Assembly (NCBI GenBank): GCA_035356615.1
Contig: DAOQSN010000031.1
Span: 4,605-68,604, forward strand
Direction: 5' to 3'
DNA from: JAKQDH01 sp029558835
GTDB lineage: Bacteria > Planctomycetota > Phycisphaerae > UBA1845
DNA: 64,000 bases
Positions within the stretch are counted from its first letter, which is position 1; every line of letters begins with the position of its first letter. The notes under the pieces were generated by a model that saw only the letters and a program-made list of their open reading frames with translations, did no database searches and had not been told where the DNA came from. The position numbers and the translations under genes were made by a program. Of the stretch, positions 18,030 to 27,290 are shown one piece after another.

Positions 18030-18904
18030 CCAAGGATGTCCAACAAGGTAGTGTGTGGCAGCGGGTGTTGGTCAAGCTCGATCGCCAATGGACGGCGTAC
18101 CTCCTGGAACGCCGGAAGACCAGACACCGGCGGAAGTCCGGCGTGCCCGCCCGGAAGACGACGGCGTTTGTGGTGGGGTGCCAGCGCTCGGGGACCAACA
18201 TGGCTCTTCGGACGCTGGGACGCTCCCTGGATGTCGACGTGTTGGAGGAAGTTGACGAACGGGCGTTTGACGACCGGCGCATCCGGGATAAGGCTGTGCT
18301 TGCCAGCCTCGTGGAAGCCAGCACGGCGAAGTGTGTCGTGTTCAAACCAGTCTGCGACTCACACCGCGTTGCGGAACTGCTGGCGGAGCACGCGTTGAGC
18401 AAGTCCGTCTGGATGTACCGCCGTTATCAGGACGTGGCCAACTCCGCCGTCGAGCGTTGGGGGGACAAGACCCGCCGGTGGCTGGAGGACCTGCTGCAGG
18501 GCGGCGGCGACTGGGGAGTGCGCCAGTGGAACAAGGAGAAGGTTACGGCGGAGTGTGTCGCGGAGGTGCGGCAGGCCTGTGCGGAGAGTCTTACGGACCA
18601 TGGTGCAGCCGCTTTGTTCTGGTACATGCGTAACCGCACGTTCTTCGAGCAGGGTCTGGACCATCACCCGGACGTGCTGCTGGTGAACTACGAGGCCGCG
18701 GTGGCGCAGGCCGAGCGGGAGTTCGCGAGGGTTTGCGCGTTCCTGGAGGTGGGTTTCTATCCGGGGATGGTGGAGCGGGTGTTTCGATCCTCAGTGGGTA
18801 AGCGGGAGTTTCCCGCCATCGCCAAGCCGATTGCCGAGCTGTGCGATGCCATGAAGAGTCGCCTCGATGCTGTGTATCAACAACAGGTCGGTCTGGGCAG
18901 GTAG
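18026..18904 (+). CDS. Sulfotransferase-like protein
   Basis: A 292-aa protein with the 5'-phosphosulfate-binding loop of PAPS-dependent sulfotransferases, V-G-C-Q-R-S-G-T-N-M at about residues 52-61, and a plausible 3'-phosphate motif Y-R-R-Y-Q-D-V-A-N-S near 132-141. It would transfer sulfate from PAPS to the glycan or its precursor. The GTG start overlaps the stop of the preceding glycosyltransferase by four bases, a sign of tight translational coupling. No PAPS-synthesis genes are in the window. Divergence from characterised enzymes makes the substrate impossible to name. Confidence 0.65.
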   Translation: MTKDVQQGSVWQRVLVKLDRQWTAYLLERRKTRHRRKSGVPARKTTAFVVGCQRSGTNMALRTLGRSLDVDVLEEVDERAFDDRRIRDKAVLASLVEASTAKCVVFKPVCDSHRVAELLAEHALSKSVWMYRRYQDVANSAVERWGDKTRRWLEDLLQGGGDWGVRQWNKEKVTAECVAEVRQACAESLTDHGAAALFWYMRNRTFFEQGLDHHPDVLLVNYEAAVAQAEREFARVCAFLEVGFYPGMVERVFRSSVGKREFPAIAKPIAELCDAMKSRLDAVYQQQVGLGR

Positions 18905-18938
18905 TGAACGGCGCTCTCTCACGCTGTCGCAGTTGCGG

Positions 18939-20675
18939 GTGTGTCGCGCGCCGTGGAGGGGCGCCTGGCGATGCGCCAGGGGGGTGCGAGCGCTGTTGGG
19001 GGGAATGCTGGTTTGGATAGGGGCAGCCACTGCGGAGGCCCAGGCGCCGTCGACCAGTCCCCCGGCTGCCGCGGCAGACTCCACGCTGAACGCGACCCCG
19101 CTGACCATCGTGCACGCCGGCCGCTCCGACTACTGCATCGTATGCGCAAGGGATTCAGCACCGGCCACGCTGCTGGCGGCGACTGAGCTGCAGGCCTTCA
19201 TCGAGCGCGCGACTGGTGCCCGTTTGCGCATCCTGGCTGCCGCCGAGCCGGGGCGGCCGGCGCTCGAGCTGCGACCCGACGAGAGTCTTCCTCGCGACTC
19301 CTTTCGTCTTCAGGTCGCAGGAGCGAACTTGATCATCAGCGGCCACGACACCGCGGGGAATCCTGAGCGGATCGACTATGAACGGCCCGTTTCCTGTGGC
19401 ACGCTGTACGGCGTGTACGAGTTCCTGGAGCGCTACCTTGGGGTGCGCTTCTACTGGCCCGATGAACTGGGAACGATCGTTCCCCGGCGGGACACCCTGA
19501 CGGTACCGGGGGAACTGGACGTCCGGCAGGAGCCCCGGTTCGCGCTCCGCCAACTGTGGCACGGGCCCGGCATGGTGAGCAACTGGGACGAAGCTGCCAG
19601 TCGCATCTGGGGGAGACGTCTGCGTCTGGGGGCCTCGTTCGCCATGAAGTTCAACCACGCGTGGTGGCCCGTTCTGGACGTGGAGGACTGGGCCCGCCGC
19701 GGGCATCCTGAGTATGCCGCCCTGCGTAAGGGCGAGCGGCAGGCCCGCTATGAGGGTAAGCACCACCACGGGCAAGTGTGCGTCAGCAATCCCGAGGTGC
19801 AGGCCGTTTTCGTGGAGGCCGCCCGCCGGTCGCCGGAGCCGATGTTCAGCGTTTCTCCCAACGACGGCTACGGCGACCAGTGTGAGTGTGAGCGCTGCCG
19901 CACGCTGGACAACGGGCGGCTGATCCCGGACGGCAGGCATGCCGGGCTGCGCGACCTGTCCGATCGGATCATGGGGTTCTACAATCTGGTAGCGGAGCGG
20001 TCCGGCAGACCCGTGGGCGGCTACGCCTACAACGAGTACATTGAGGTGCCCGCCGGCGTGCAACTGCATCCCAACGTGTGGGTCTCGCTGGCCCCCAACA
20101 ACGCCTGGGCGAGCGGCAACGCGGCCGAGTGGGCGCGGTCGGAACGTCTTTACCGGGCGTGGGGGCGCTATTGCCCGCGTACCACTGTCTACGACATCCT
20201 CTACCACGCGGGCCAGATGCCGGGGATGATCGCGCCGCTCTGGGAGGATGTTGACCGGCGGATGCATTTGCTGGCGGCAAGTGGGCTCGCCGGCGGGCTG
20301 TTCTACATCGCCCCGGAGATGGAGCTGGGCGGTCCCGACGCCTACGTGGCGGCCAAGCTGCTTTGGGATCCGACCGCCGATGCCCAGCGGTTGCGTGAGG
20401 ACTACTTTCGTGATCTCTATGGGGCCGGCTGGCGCGCGGTGGAGACGCTCTACAGGGAAGCCGCCGGGCAATGGCGCGTTGTGGTGGGCGCCTCGACGCC
20501 CGAGGCGTTTCGGGCCAAGGAGAAGAAGGTCGCCGCTCACCTCGTCATTCTGCCTCGCCTCGAAGAGCATCTGGCCCGGGCCGAGCGCGAGGCGGGTTCC
20601 GATGAGCAGGTGCGGCGGCGCCTGGCCCGCTTGCGAGCTGTGCTTGAGCGCATGGCAAGCGAGCGCGGGTCCTGA
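18939..20675 (+). CDS. Secreted DUF4838 protein
   Basis: A ~578-aa protein with an N-terminal signal peptide (hydrophobic A-L-L-G-G-M-L-V-W-I-G-A-A-T-A, cleavage after A-E-A-Q-A). An N-terminal alpha-glucuronidase/GH20b-like module (A-T-E-L-Q-A-F-I-E-R-A-T-G-A) is followed by the DUF4838 core, including G-Y-G-D-Q-C-E-C-E-R-C-R, the Y-x-x-Y-E-F-L-E-R-Y-L-G-V-R-F-Y-W-P-D-E motif and V-S-L-A-P-N-N-A. The family resembles glycoside hydrolases and is common in planctomycetes. It may trim or modify the exported polymer. The start is uncertain: GTG 18939 suits the signal peptide, and an in-frame ATG at 18867 would overlap the sulfotransferase-like gene. Confidence 0.75.
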   Translation: MCRAPWRGAWRCARGVRALLGGMLVWIGAATAEAQAPSTSPPAAAADSTLNATPLTIVHAGRSDYCIVCARDSAPATLLAATELQAFIERATGARLRILAAAEPGRPALELRPDESLPRDSFRLQVAGANLIISGHDTAGNPERIDYERPVSCGTLYGVYEFLERYLGVRFYWPDELGTIVPRRDTLTVPGELDVRQEPRFALRQLWHGPGMVSNWDEAASRIWGRRLRLGASFAMKFNHAWWPVLDVEDWARRGHPEYAALRKGERQARYEGKHHHGQVCVSNPEVQAVFVEAARRSPEPMFSVSPNDGYGDQCECERCRTLDNGRLIPDGRHAGLRDLSDRIMGFYNLVAERSGRPVGGYAYNEYIEVPAGVQLHPNVWVSLAPNNAWASGNAAEWARSERLYRAWGRYCPRTTVYDILYHAGQMPGMIAPLWEDVDRRMHLLAASGLAGGLFYIAPEMELGGPDAYVAAKLLWDPTADAQRLREDYFRDLYGAGWRAVETLYREAAGQWRVVVGASTPEAFRAKEKKVAAHLVILPRLEEHLARAEREAGSDEQVRRRLARLRAVLERMASERGS

Positions 20676-20676
20676 A

Positions 20677-20696
20677 TGCGTGTCCGCGAACACGCA
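20677..20696. terminator. Hairpin just after the DUF4838 gene
   Basis: A perfect 7-bp stem TGCGTGT/ACACGCA with a 6-base loop begins one base after the stop codon. There is no T-tract, so it may be a weak or factor-dependent terminator, or an RNA-stabilising hairpin. Confidence 0.35.
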
Positions 20697-20826
20697 TCAG
20701 CGGCGTCGGGATTCAGCCGCTACCTGACGATCGCGATTCAGATCGCGGGCGCCGGATGACGCACGGTGATTCCGGTCCGCCCGCGCGGACCATCCAGGCG
20801 GCTACGGGAAGACGGGAGGTCGTGCG

Positions 20827-22767
20827 GTGTGCGGGATTGCCGGCATCTGGGGGAACGCCAGCCGACCACGCCTCCAGGCCATGGCGGACGCTCTGCGCCA
20901 TCGTGGCCCGGACGACGAGGGATTCTGGACCGGCGCGGGCGGTGAGCTGGGGTTGGCGCACCGTCGGCTGTCGATCATCGATCTGGCCGGCGGGCACCAG
21001 CCCCTGGCCAACGAGGACGGGCGTGTGGTCGTCGTTCTCAACGGCGAGATCTACAACTACCGCGAGTTGCGTACGCAATTGCTGGCGCAAGGACACCGCT
21101 TCGCGACGCAGACCGACACCGAGGTGGTTGTTCACCTGTACGAGGAGTGTGGTACGGAACTGGTTCACCGGCTGCGCGGAATGTTCGCGTTCGCGCTATG
21201 GGACGAGCGTGAGCGGTGCCTGGTGCTGATGCGCGACCGCGTGGGCAAGAAGCCGCTGTACTACCAGGAAGCCGCCGGGGAGTTTCTGTTTGCCTCGGAG
21301 CTGAAGGCCCTGGCGGCAGCCCCATCGACGGCGCTGGACGTGGACGAGCAGGCACTGGCGGACTACCTGGCATGGGGACACGTGCATCCTCCGGCGACGA
21401 TCTATCGGCAGGTGCGGGCCGTGTCGCCGGGGGAACTTCTGGTTGTCCGGGACCGCCGGCTGCACTCCCGGCAGAAGTACTGGCAGCTCCGCTTGTCGCC
21501 CAAGACGCCCATCCGACCCGCGGAGGCGGTGGAGGAGGTGGATCAACTGCTCCGCGAGGCGGTCCGTCTGCGGCTGCGCGCGGACGTGCCGGTGGGGGTG
21601 TTTCTCTCGGGCGGGATCGACAGCGGGGTCATTACCGCGCTCGCGGCACGGGAACAGGGTTCCCGTTTGCTTACGGTGACGATCGGCTTCTCGGAGGAGG
21701 CGTTCGACGAAAGACCACTGGCCCGGCTGGTGGCGGAGCGCTACGAAACTGAGCACCATGAGGTGGTCATCCGGCCGGACGCCACGGTCGATCTGCCCAA
21801 GATCGCCCGGGCGTACGATCAGCCGTTCGCGGACTCCTCGGCCCTGCCGTCGTACTACGTGGCCCAGGCGGCACGCCAGTTCGTGAAGGTGGTCCTGAAT
21901 GGCGACGGAGGCGATGAGCTGTTCGCCGGCTATCGGCGGTACGTGGCCGGACGGATCAGCCGCTGGGTAGGGTGGGCTGACCACGCGTTCGGGCGGGCCG
22001 GCTGGCGGTTGTTGGGTCGCTGCTTGCCTACTCCCCGCAGTCATCGTTCCGGATACGCGTTCGCGCATCGTCTCGTCCGCGGCCTGGGCGCCGACCCGGT
22101 CGAGCGTTACCTGGCCTGGTCCGTCGACATGCTGTCGGAGGAGGACAAGCTCCGATTGTCCGGGCTGGAGGGGCAGACGGCGGCGGCGCCGGAGCCTGCC
22201 GCGAATCGGTGGTTGTTGCACACGGAGCCCAGTGGTCGGTTGGTGCGTCCTTACCTGGAGAGCCTGCGCGGCTGCGGCCCGGTTGACCGGATGCTCGGCA
22301 CGGACTACCAGACCATTCTCCCGCACGCCCTGCTGGTGAAAATGGATATCGCCTGCATGGCGCACGGTCTGGAGGGGCGCTCCCCGCTGCTGGACCAGGT
22401 GCTAACCGAGCGGGTGGCCCGGTTCCCGGAGGCCGTCAAGCTCCCTGGGCTACGCACGAAGCCCATCCTGCGTGATCTAAGTCGGCGTTACCTGCCTGAG
22501 TCGGTGCAGGTCGCGCAGAAACGGGGGTTTGAGTTGCCGGTAGTGCGTTGGCTACGGGGGGAGTTGCGGTCCTTCACGGCCGATGTGGTGCTGGCGCGTC
22601 AGGGGTTGCTCGCGGAGCGCTTCGCGCGGCGGGAGCTGGAGCGCTTGCTGCGCAACGAGGAGGGGTTGGATATCTCCCGCTGGGCGCGCCGCACGTGGAC
22701 GTTGATGATGTTGGGGCTTTGGGATGCCTGCGTCCACCGCGAGCGTGTCCCGGCCATGCCGGCCTGA
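20827..22767 (+). CDS. asnB: Asparagine synthase (glutamine-hydrolysing) type amidotransferase
   Basis: A 646-aa protein with both functional halves. The glutaminase domain starts M-C-G-I-A-G-I with the nucleophilic Cys2, then R-H-R-G-P-D and N-G-E-I-Y-N-Y. The synthetase domain has the pyrophosphate loop S-G-G-I-D-S-G (about 259) and L-N-G-D-G-G-D-E-L-F-A-G-Y-R-R-Y. It uses glutamine nitrogen and ATP to amidate a carboxylate, either aspartate or, as proposed for exosortase-associated homologues, a sugar acid of the exopolysaccharide. The start is GTG 20827, fixed by the required Cys2 and a GGGAGG upstream. It contrasts with the Cys-less relative at 14559. Confidence 0.85.
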   Translation: MCGIAGIWGNASRPRLQAMADALRHRGPDDEGFWTGAGGELGLAHRRLSIIDLAGGHQPLANEDGRVVVVLNGEIYNYRELRTQLLAQGHRFATQTDTEVVVHLYEECGTELVHRLRGMFAFALWDERERCLVLMRDRVGKKPLYYQEAAGEFLFASELKALAAAPSTALDVDEQALADYLAWGHVHPPATIYRQVRAVSPGELLVVRDRRLHSRQKYWQLRLSPKTPIRPAEAVEEVDQLLREAVRLRLRADVPVGVFLSGGIDSGVITALAAREQGSRLLTVTIGFSEEAFDERPLARLVAERYETEHHEVVIRPDATVDLPKIARAYDQPFADSSALPSYYVAQAARQFVKVVLNGDGGDELFAGYRRYVAGRISRWVGWADHAFGRAGWRLLGRCLPTPRSHRSGYAFAHRLVRGLGADPVERYLAWSVDMLSEEDKLRLSGLEGQTAAAPEPAANRWLLHTEPSGRLVRPYLESLRGCGPVDRMLGTDYQTILPHALLVKMDIACMAHGLEGRSPLLDQVLTERVARFPEAVKLPGLRTKPILRDLSRRYLPESVQVAQKRGFELPVVRWLRGELRSFTADVVLARQGLLAERFARRELERLLRNEEGLDISRWARRTWTLMMLGLWDACVHRERVPAMPA

Positions 22768-22820
22768 TTAGCCCTGAAGTGACCGACGCGTCGGCCGGTT
22801 GCCACCCAGAGGTCAGAAGC

Positions 22821-23996
22821 GTGAGACTGCTGGTAGCTCTTGCGGAACACTACGTGCGCGGCCCGGACGAGCACGTGTACACGGGGGGGCCCCACCGAGC
22901 AGGTTTCTTCGATCGCTACCTTGAGGTCTTCGAGGAGGTCCTGGTGGTGGCACGGGTGTACCGGGCGCCAGCGGTCGATCCCCTGTGGGCACGCGTCGAC
23001 GGCCCGCGGGTGCGCGTGGCTGACCTGCCGGACCACACGGGTCCGTGGGAGTACCTGCGGACCCTGCCCCAGCTTCGGCGACGTTGCCGGCAGGCCGTTG
23101 CGGACACGGACGCGTGTCTTCTGCGCACCGGCGGCGGGGGATTCCCGGAGCTGATTCGGCGGGAGGCTCTCCGGCGTGGCCGACCCTATGCCGTCGAGGT
23201 GGTGGCTGATCCGTGGGACGCTCTGGGACCGGGCACGGTGCGGAGCGTGGTGCGTCCGCTGGCCAGGCGGATCTGCGTGCGGAGCCTGTGCGCCTCGTGT
23301 CGGCAGGCCGCCGGCGTTGCGTATGTGACCGCGGAAGCCCTCCAGCAGCGCTATCCGCCAGGCAGTCAGACTTACGCCACCTACTACTCGTCGGTTGAGA
23401 TGCCCGCCGAGGCCTACGTGAGCGGGCCACGTGTCTACGCCCGCGCCGCGTGCCGCCTCGTGCACGTCGGGTCATTGCAGCATTTCTACAAGGCCCCCGA
23501 TGTGCTGGTGCGGGCGGTGGCGTTGTGCACGCAGCGCGGACTGCCGGTGACGCTGAGGGTACTAGGCGACGGTCAGCGTCGGGCGGAAATCGAGGATCTG
23601 ATCCGCACGCTGCAAGTGGAGCGGCAGGTGGTCTTGGTGGGCCACGTGGCCCGGTGCGAGCTGGTGCGGCGGGAACTGGACGAAGCCGACCTGTTTGTGT
23701 CGGTTTCGCGTCAGGAGGGGCTGCCCCGGGCGATGATCGAGGCAATGGGGCGGGCCTTGCCCTGCCTCGGATCTCCCCGCGGCGGAATCCCCGAGCTGCT
23801 GCCGCCGCAGGACTTGGTACCGCCCGGGGACGCCGCGGCCTTGGCGGACAGGCTCATCGAGGTCTTGGGTGACCCGGAGCGGCTGACGGAGGCGTCGGCA
23901 CGCAATCTCGAAGTGGCGCGACGCTATCATGCGGAGGTGCTGCGCCAGCGCCGTCTGGAGTTCCTCCGGCATCTGCGCCGGGTCTCGGGGGGTTGA
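22821..23996 (+). CDS. GT4 family glycosyltransferase, paralogue 1
   Basis: A 391-aa GT-B enzyme. The C-terminal half shows L-V-H-V-G-S-L, K-A-P-D-V-L-V-R-A-V, then S-R-Q-E-G-L-P-R-A-M-I-E-A-M-G-R-A-L-P-C-L-G-S-P-R-G-G-I-P-E-L-L. The N-terminus is unusual, with H-Y-V-R-G-P-D-E-H-V-Y. It is clearly a paralogue of the product at 27291-28499, which shares the N-terminal H-x-V-R-G-P-D-x-H-V-Y and the R-Q-E-G-L-P-R-A-M-I-E-A-M block. GTG 22821 was chosen because it aligns with the paralogue's start and has AGAGGT about seven bases upstream. A paired hairpin follows the stop. Confidence 0.8.
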   Translation: MRLLVALAEHYVRGPDEHVYTGGPHRAGFFDRYLEVFEEVLVVARVYRAPAVDPLWARVDGPRVRVADLPDHTGPWEYLRTLPQLRRRCRQAVADTDACLLRTGGGGFPELIRREALRRGRPYAVEVVADPWDALGPGTVRSVVRPLARRICVRSLCASCRQAAGVAYVTAEALQQRYPPGSQTYATYYSSVEMPAEAYVSGPRVYARAACRLVHVGSLQHFYKAPDVLVRAVALCTQRGLPVTLRVLGDGQRRAEIEDLIRTLQVERQVVLVGHVARCELVRRELDEADLFVSVSRQEGLPRAMIEAMGRALPCLGSPRGGIPELLPPQDLVPPGDAAALADRLIEVLGDPERLTEASARNLEVARRYHAEVLRQRRLEFLRHLRRVSGG

Positions 23997-24624
23997 AAGG
24001 TGGCCGGGGACGGCTGGGGCCGCTGCCAAGCCGTCCCCGCTGGTGGTATGGGAGGCGCACGCGACCGTCAACGTGCGCTGATGGGTGTTTCTCGACGTTG
24101 ATGAACACCCCAACATCGCGGCTGACTCGCTGCATCGGCTGCGGGAGTCGGGCCTGCGGTCGTTGGCGGCCCTGCAGGCTTGGCCGAGCAGTCCTGCCGA
24201 ACGCCAAGCGACCGCGGCGGAGCTGCGCGACGAGTCCAGCCGGCGGGGCATCCCGTTTTGCCCACCCCCAGCCCCGGCGACGCCGATATACTGGCGTTGC
24301 CCCACGGGCAGGGAGCGGAAGGAGGAAGTGCCGGCGACCGCGGATCGAGCCGGCGTGGACATCGCGGGGTGGTCCTCGTCCGTGGGCCGCTCCTTGCCTC
24401 CCTCTGCGGTCGCGGTGTGGGTAATCAAGCGGGGCGCGCCGCCGGGCCGAGGAGGCGCACCGGCACGTTGTGACCGTGCCGATGTGTCCCAGGCTTTCGG
24501 CGCCTACGCTGGCGACGGCGGTGCAGCTCCTGGGTGCCGGGGGCGTGTGGTTCGGGAGCCGGAAGCAGGCGGAAGCGCCGGCGGGAATGCCGGGCAACCG
24601 CAGCGCCTGGAAGGAGACCAGATA
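23997..24624 (+). other. 628-bp intergenic stretch inside the cluster, with a hairpin doublet
   Basis: Two hairpins lie at its left edge: GGGGACGGCT/AGCCGTCCCC (24006-24038, 10 perfect bp) and GCGCACG/CGTGCGC (24055-24078). They could terminate transcription or form a REP-like doublet. An open frame runs into the next gene from 24085, but its sequence has no recognisable motif and no ribosome site. I see no supported gene in this stretch. Confidence 0.45.
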
Positions 24625-25548
24625 GTGCCGGTTCCCCAGGAGATTGAGTTCCCCGAGGTGCCCCTGAGGCGCTGCACCACGGAGGAATATTGCACCGCCC
24701 TGCATGAGCGCGGCGAGCTGCCGTTCTGGTGGTGGGGGCGGTATGGGTGGCGCGGCAGGAACTTCTCGCTGCCGTTTCGCGACCGGGCGGGGCACTGGTG
24801 GTATGAGGCCCTGCCGGGTTTCGCCTGGCCGGTGGAAATCCTGGAGCCGCTTCCTGCTGCTGAAGTCCGGGTACCGCTGGCCCGCAGCTACTGGGGCTAT
24901 CAACACGCGGTGCCGGAGGGTGCCTCGGCCAACGGCAAGCTGGTGATCAACACGATTATGGATCTGGCGGCCTACGGGCCGTCTTCCATCAACGACAAGC
25001 GACGCAACGCGGTGCGCAAGGGGCTGCGGTCGTGTGACGTAGTTGCAGTCGAAGCCGTCGACGAGCGCTGGCTCGTCGGCGCCGCCGGCTGCTGGCGCGA
25101 CCTCGTCCAGCGCAGCGGCTGGAACCGACCCCTGGATGCGGGCACCCTGCGGCGCCGCTGGGAGGACCTGTTCCGGTTGCCCGGTGCCACGACCATCATG
25201 GCCTTCGACAGGGAGTCCGGGCAGGTGGCTGGTTTCCTGATTACTAAGGTTTACGGGCGCACCGCCTACGTAGACACGCTCGCTTCTGCGTCCGAACTGC
25301 TGCACTGCAATCCGAACGACGCGCTGGTGTACACGTTCGTCCGCAACGCGCAGCGGCTGCCTGGTGTGGCGCAGGTGCATTACGCCATCAAGTCGACGGC
25401 GCCGTCTTTGGAGAAGTTCAAGGTGTCACTGGGTTTCGAGGCGACCGCTCTGCCGGCGCGGGTGTGCACGCGCGTGCCGGGTGCCTTGGGGTTGCTGCGG
25501 CTGGTCAGGTTGTTGAAGTACAAGCAGCTCATGGGGCAGCTCCGATGA
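24625..25548 (+). CDS. GNAT/FemAB-like acyltransferase
   Basis: A 307-aa protein whose central and C-terminal part resembles GNAT or FemAB-type acyltransferases: K-R-R-N-A-V-R-K-G near residue 133, then W-R-D-L-V-Q-R-S-G-W, a beta strand pair I-M-A-F-D-R-E-S-G-Q-V-A-G-F-L-I-T-K-V, and P-N-D-A-L-V-Y near 230. FemAB-like proteins accompany exosortase/PEP-CTERM polysaccharide loci, which fits the neighbours. It would add an acyl or aminoacyl group to the glycan, but the substrate is unknown. GTG 24625 was chosen because AAGGAGA sits seven bases upstream. Confidence 0.55.
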   Translation: MPVPQEIEFPEVPLRRCTTEEYCTALHERGELPFWWWGRYGWRGRNFSLPFRDRAGHWWYEALPGFAWPVEILEPLPAAEVRVPLARSYWGYQHAVPEGASANGKLVINTIMDLAAYGPSSINDKRRNAVRKGLRSCDVVAVEAVDERWLVGAAGCWRDLVQRSGWNRPLDAGTLRRRWEDLFRLPGATTIMAFDRESGQVAGFLITKVYGRTAYVDTLASASELLHCNPNDALVYTFVRNAQRLPGVAQVHYAIKSTAPSLEKFKVSLGFEATALPARVCTRVPGALGLLRLVRLLKYKQLMGQLR

Positions 25549-25634
25549 GGGGGGCGCGGCGGCAGGGAGGGGCCGCGCCCCGTCGGGGGGAGCGGCGGAT
25601 CGAGGCAAGGTCCTGAGCGAGGCTACCGGAATCC

Positions 25635-26474
25635 ATGAGCCAACGGCCCGGCGCCATCCTCAATGCCCTCACCATCGACCTGGAGGACTGGGCCCAGAGT
25701 ACGCTCGGGGCTCATCTGCCCATTACCGCGCGGGTGGTGCGCAACACGCAGCGGGTCTTGCACCTGCTGACCGCTCACGATGTCCACGCCACCTTCTTCG
25801 CGCTGGGCAAGGTCTGTGAGCGCTATCCGGAGCTGTTGCCCATGGTTGCCGAGGCCGGGCACGAGATCGGCACTCACGGCTACGGTCATGAGCTGCTCTA
25901 TAGCATCACGCCCGCCCGTTTCCGGGAGGATCTCGAGCGCAGCATCGACCTCATCGTGCGGCAGATCGGACGCCGCCCTGTGAGCTACCGGGCCCCCGCG
26001 TTCTCGATTACGCGTGATTCCCTGTGGGCGGGGCCGATTCTCGCGGAGCTGGGCATCCGCTACAGCTCCAGCATCTTTCCGATTGCCGGCGGGCGCTACG
26101 GCATTCCGGACGCGCCGCGGTTTCCCCATCGCTGGCCGACCTGCGACCTGCTGGAGTTTCCCCTGACCACCGTGCGGCGTTTCGGGCGCAACTGGCCTGT
26201 CTGTGGGGGTGGGTATGTGCGCCTGCTGCCGTATGCGCTGGTGGCCGGCGCCATCCGGGAAGTCAACCGGCTGCGGCACCCCGCCGTGGTCTACCTGCAT
26301 CCGTACGAGTTAGACGTGACCGAAGTGGCCGAATTGCGCAGACAAGGTTGGCCCATCAGCCGGGAACGGTACGTGCATCAGTCGCTTTTCCGGGGGCGCG
26401 TGCGCGGACGGCTGGCGCGCCTCATGACGGAGTTCCGGTTCGCCCCCTTGACGGAGGTGCTTGCTCATGAGTGA
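25635..26474 (+). CDS. Polysaccharide deacetylase (NodB-like, XrtA/PEP-CTERM type)
   Basis: A 279-aa carbohydrate esterase family 4 protein. The metal/catalytic motifs are present: T-I-D-L-E-D-W at residues 13-19, I-G-T-H-G-Y-G-H-E (the H-x3-H pair), and Y-R-A-P-A-F. The C-terminus has V-Y-L-H-P-Y-E-L-D, typical of the DUF3473-containing deacetylases found in exosortase-linked loci. It would remove N-acetyl groups from the glycan. No signal peptide is visible, as is common for this subgroup. Its last eight bases overlap the methyltransferase start. Confidence 0.85.
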   Translation: MSQRPGAILNALTIDLEDWAQSTLGAHLPITARVVRNTQRVLHLLTAHDVHATFFALGKVCERYPELLPMVAEAGHEIGTHGYGHELLYSITPARFREDLERSIDLIVRQIGRRPVSYRAPAFSITRDSLWAGPILAELGIRYSSSIFPIAGGRYGIPDAPRFPHRWPTCDLLEFPLTTVRRFGRNWPVCGGGYVRLLPYALVAGAIREVNRLRHPAVVYLHPYELDVTEVAELRRQGWPISRERYVHQSLFRGRVRGRLARLMTEFRFAPLTEVLAHE

Positions 26475-27135
26475 AATCGCCGACGTCCAGCGTTACTTCC
26501 GGGAACAGGCGGCCCAGTTCGACAGCATCTACGAGGGCAAGGGACCAGTGTTGCGCTGGCTCGACCGCAAGTTTCGGGCCAGCATCTTCGTCCGCTACGC
26601 GCTCACGTTCGAGCACGCGGGCGACGTGACTGGCAAGCGGGTTCTGGACATCGGCTGCGGCTCCGGGCGCTACTGCGTCGAGTTCGCCCAGCGCGGGGCG
26701 GCCGAGGTCGTCGGCGTCGACCTCTCGGACAACATGATCGCCCTGGCTCGGCGCGAGGCCGAGCGGCTCCAGGTTGCCGACCGCTGTCACTTCCTGGTCG
26801 ATGACTTCAACCACTACCGTCCGGACGAACCCTTCGACGTCGTGATCGCCATGGGTGTGTTTGACTACCTGCGCGAGCCGGAACCGTGGGTGGAGCGTAT
26901 GGTCGGTGTTTGCCGTGGCCGGTGGATGGCGAGCTTCCCCAAGTGGGATCTGCTGCGGGCCCCCTTACGCCGCTGGCGCTACAGGCTACGCAACTGCCCC
27001 GTGTATTACTACACTGACGAGCGTGTGGTACAGATCATGCGGGCGTGTCATTTGGCGCAGTACGTCATCAAGGACATTCCGGGGCGCGGGCAGGACTGGT
27101 TCGTCTGCGCGGAGGTGGGCAGGACGCCTGCCTGA
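26467..27135 (+). CDS. Class I SAM-dependent methyltransferase
   Basis: A 222-aa protein with the Rossmann methyltransferase motif I V-L-D-I-G-C-G-S-G-R-Y (about residues 58-68), the acidic motif II V-V-G-V-D-L-S, and D-V-V-I-A-M-G-V-F-D-Y at motif IV. It probably methylates a sugar or other group of the cluster's glycan. ATG 26467 was chosen over TTG 26461 because GGAGGT lies eight bases upstream. The start overlaps the deacetylase stop (ATGAGTGA), so the two are translationally coupled. Confidence 0.8.
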   Translation: MSEIADVQRYFREQAAQFDSIYEGKGPVLRWLDRKFRASIFVRYALTFEHAGDVTGKRVLDIGCGSGRYCVEFAQRGAAEVVGVDLSDNMIALARREAERLQVADRCHFLVDDFNHYRPDEPFDVVIAMGVFDYLREPEPWVERMVGVCRGRWMASFPKWDLLRAPLRRWRYRLRNCPVYYYTDERVVQIMRACHLAQYVIKDIPGRGQDWFVCAEVGRTPA

Positions 27136-27290
27136 CGTCCGCCCGCCGTGCCGCCAAGCCGTCCGCGTGCCGGATGGCCCATCGCCGTTCGGAAAAGCTG
27201 GGTCGGGGCCCCCGGACACGCTCGGCGGCGCGCCGTGGCTGACGCCGGCGGAGGGGCCTGCCCCTCCGGTTGGCCGAATCAGGGTCGAGC

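Noticed and set aside
24085..24624. An N-terminal extension of the acyltransferase-like gene.
   Set aside because: It has no motif or ribosome site, whereas GTG 24625 has a strong AAGGAGA at the right spacing.
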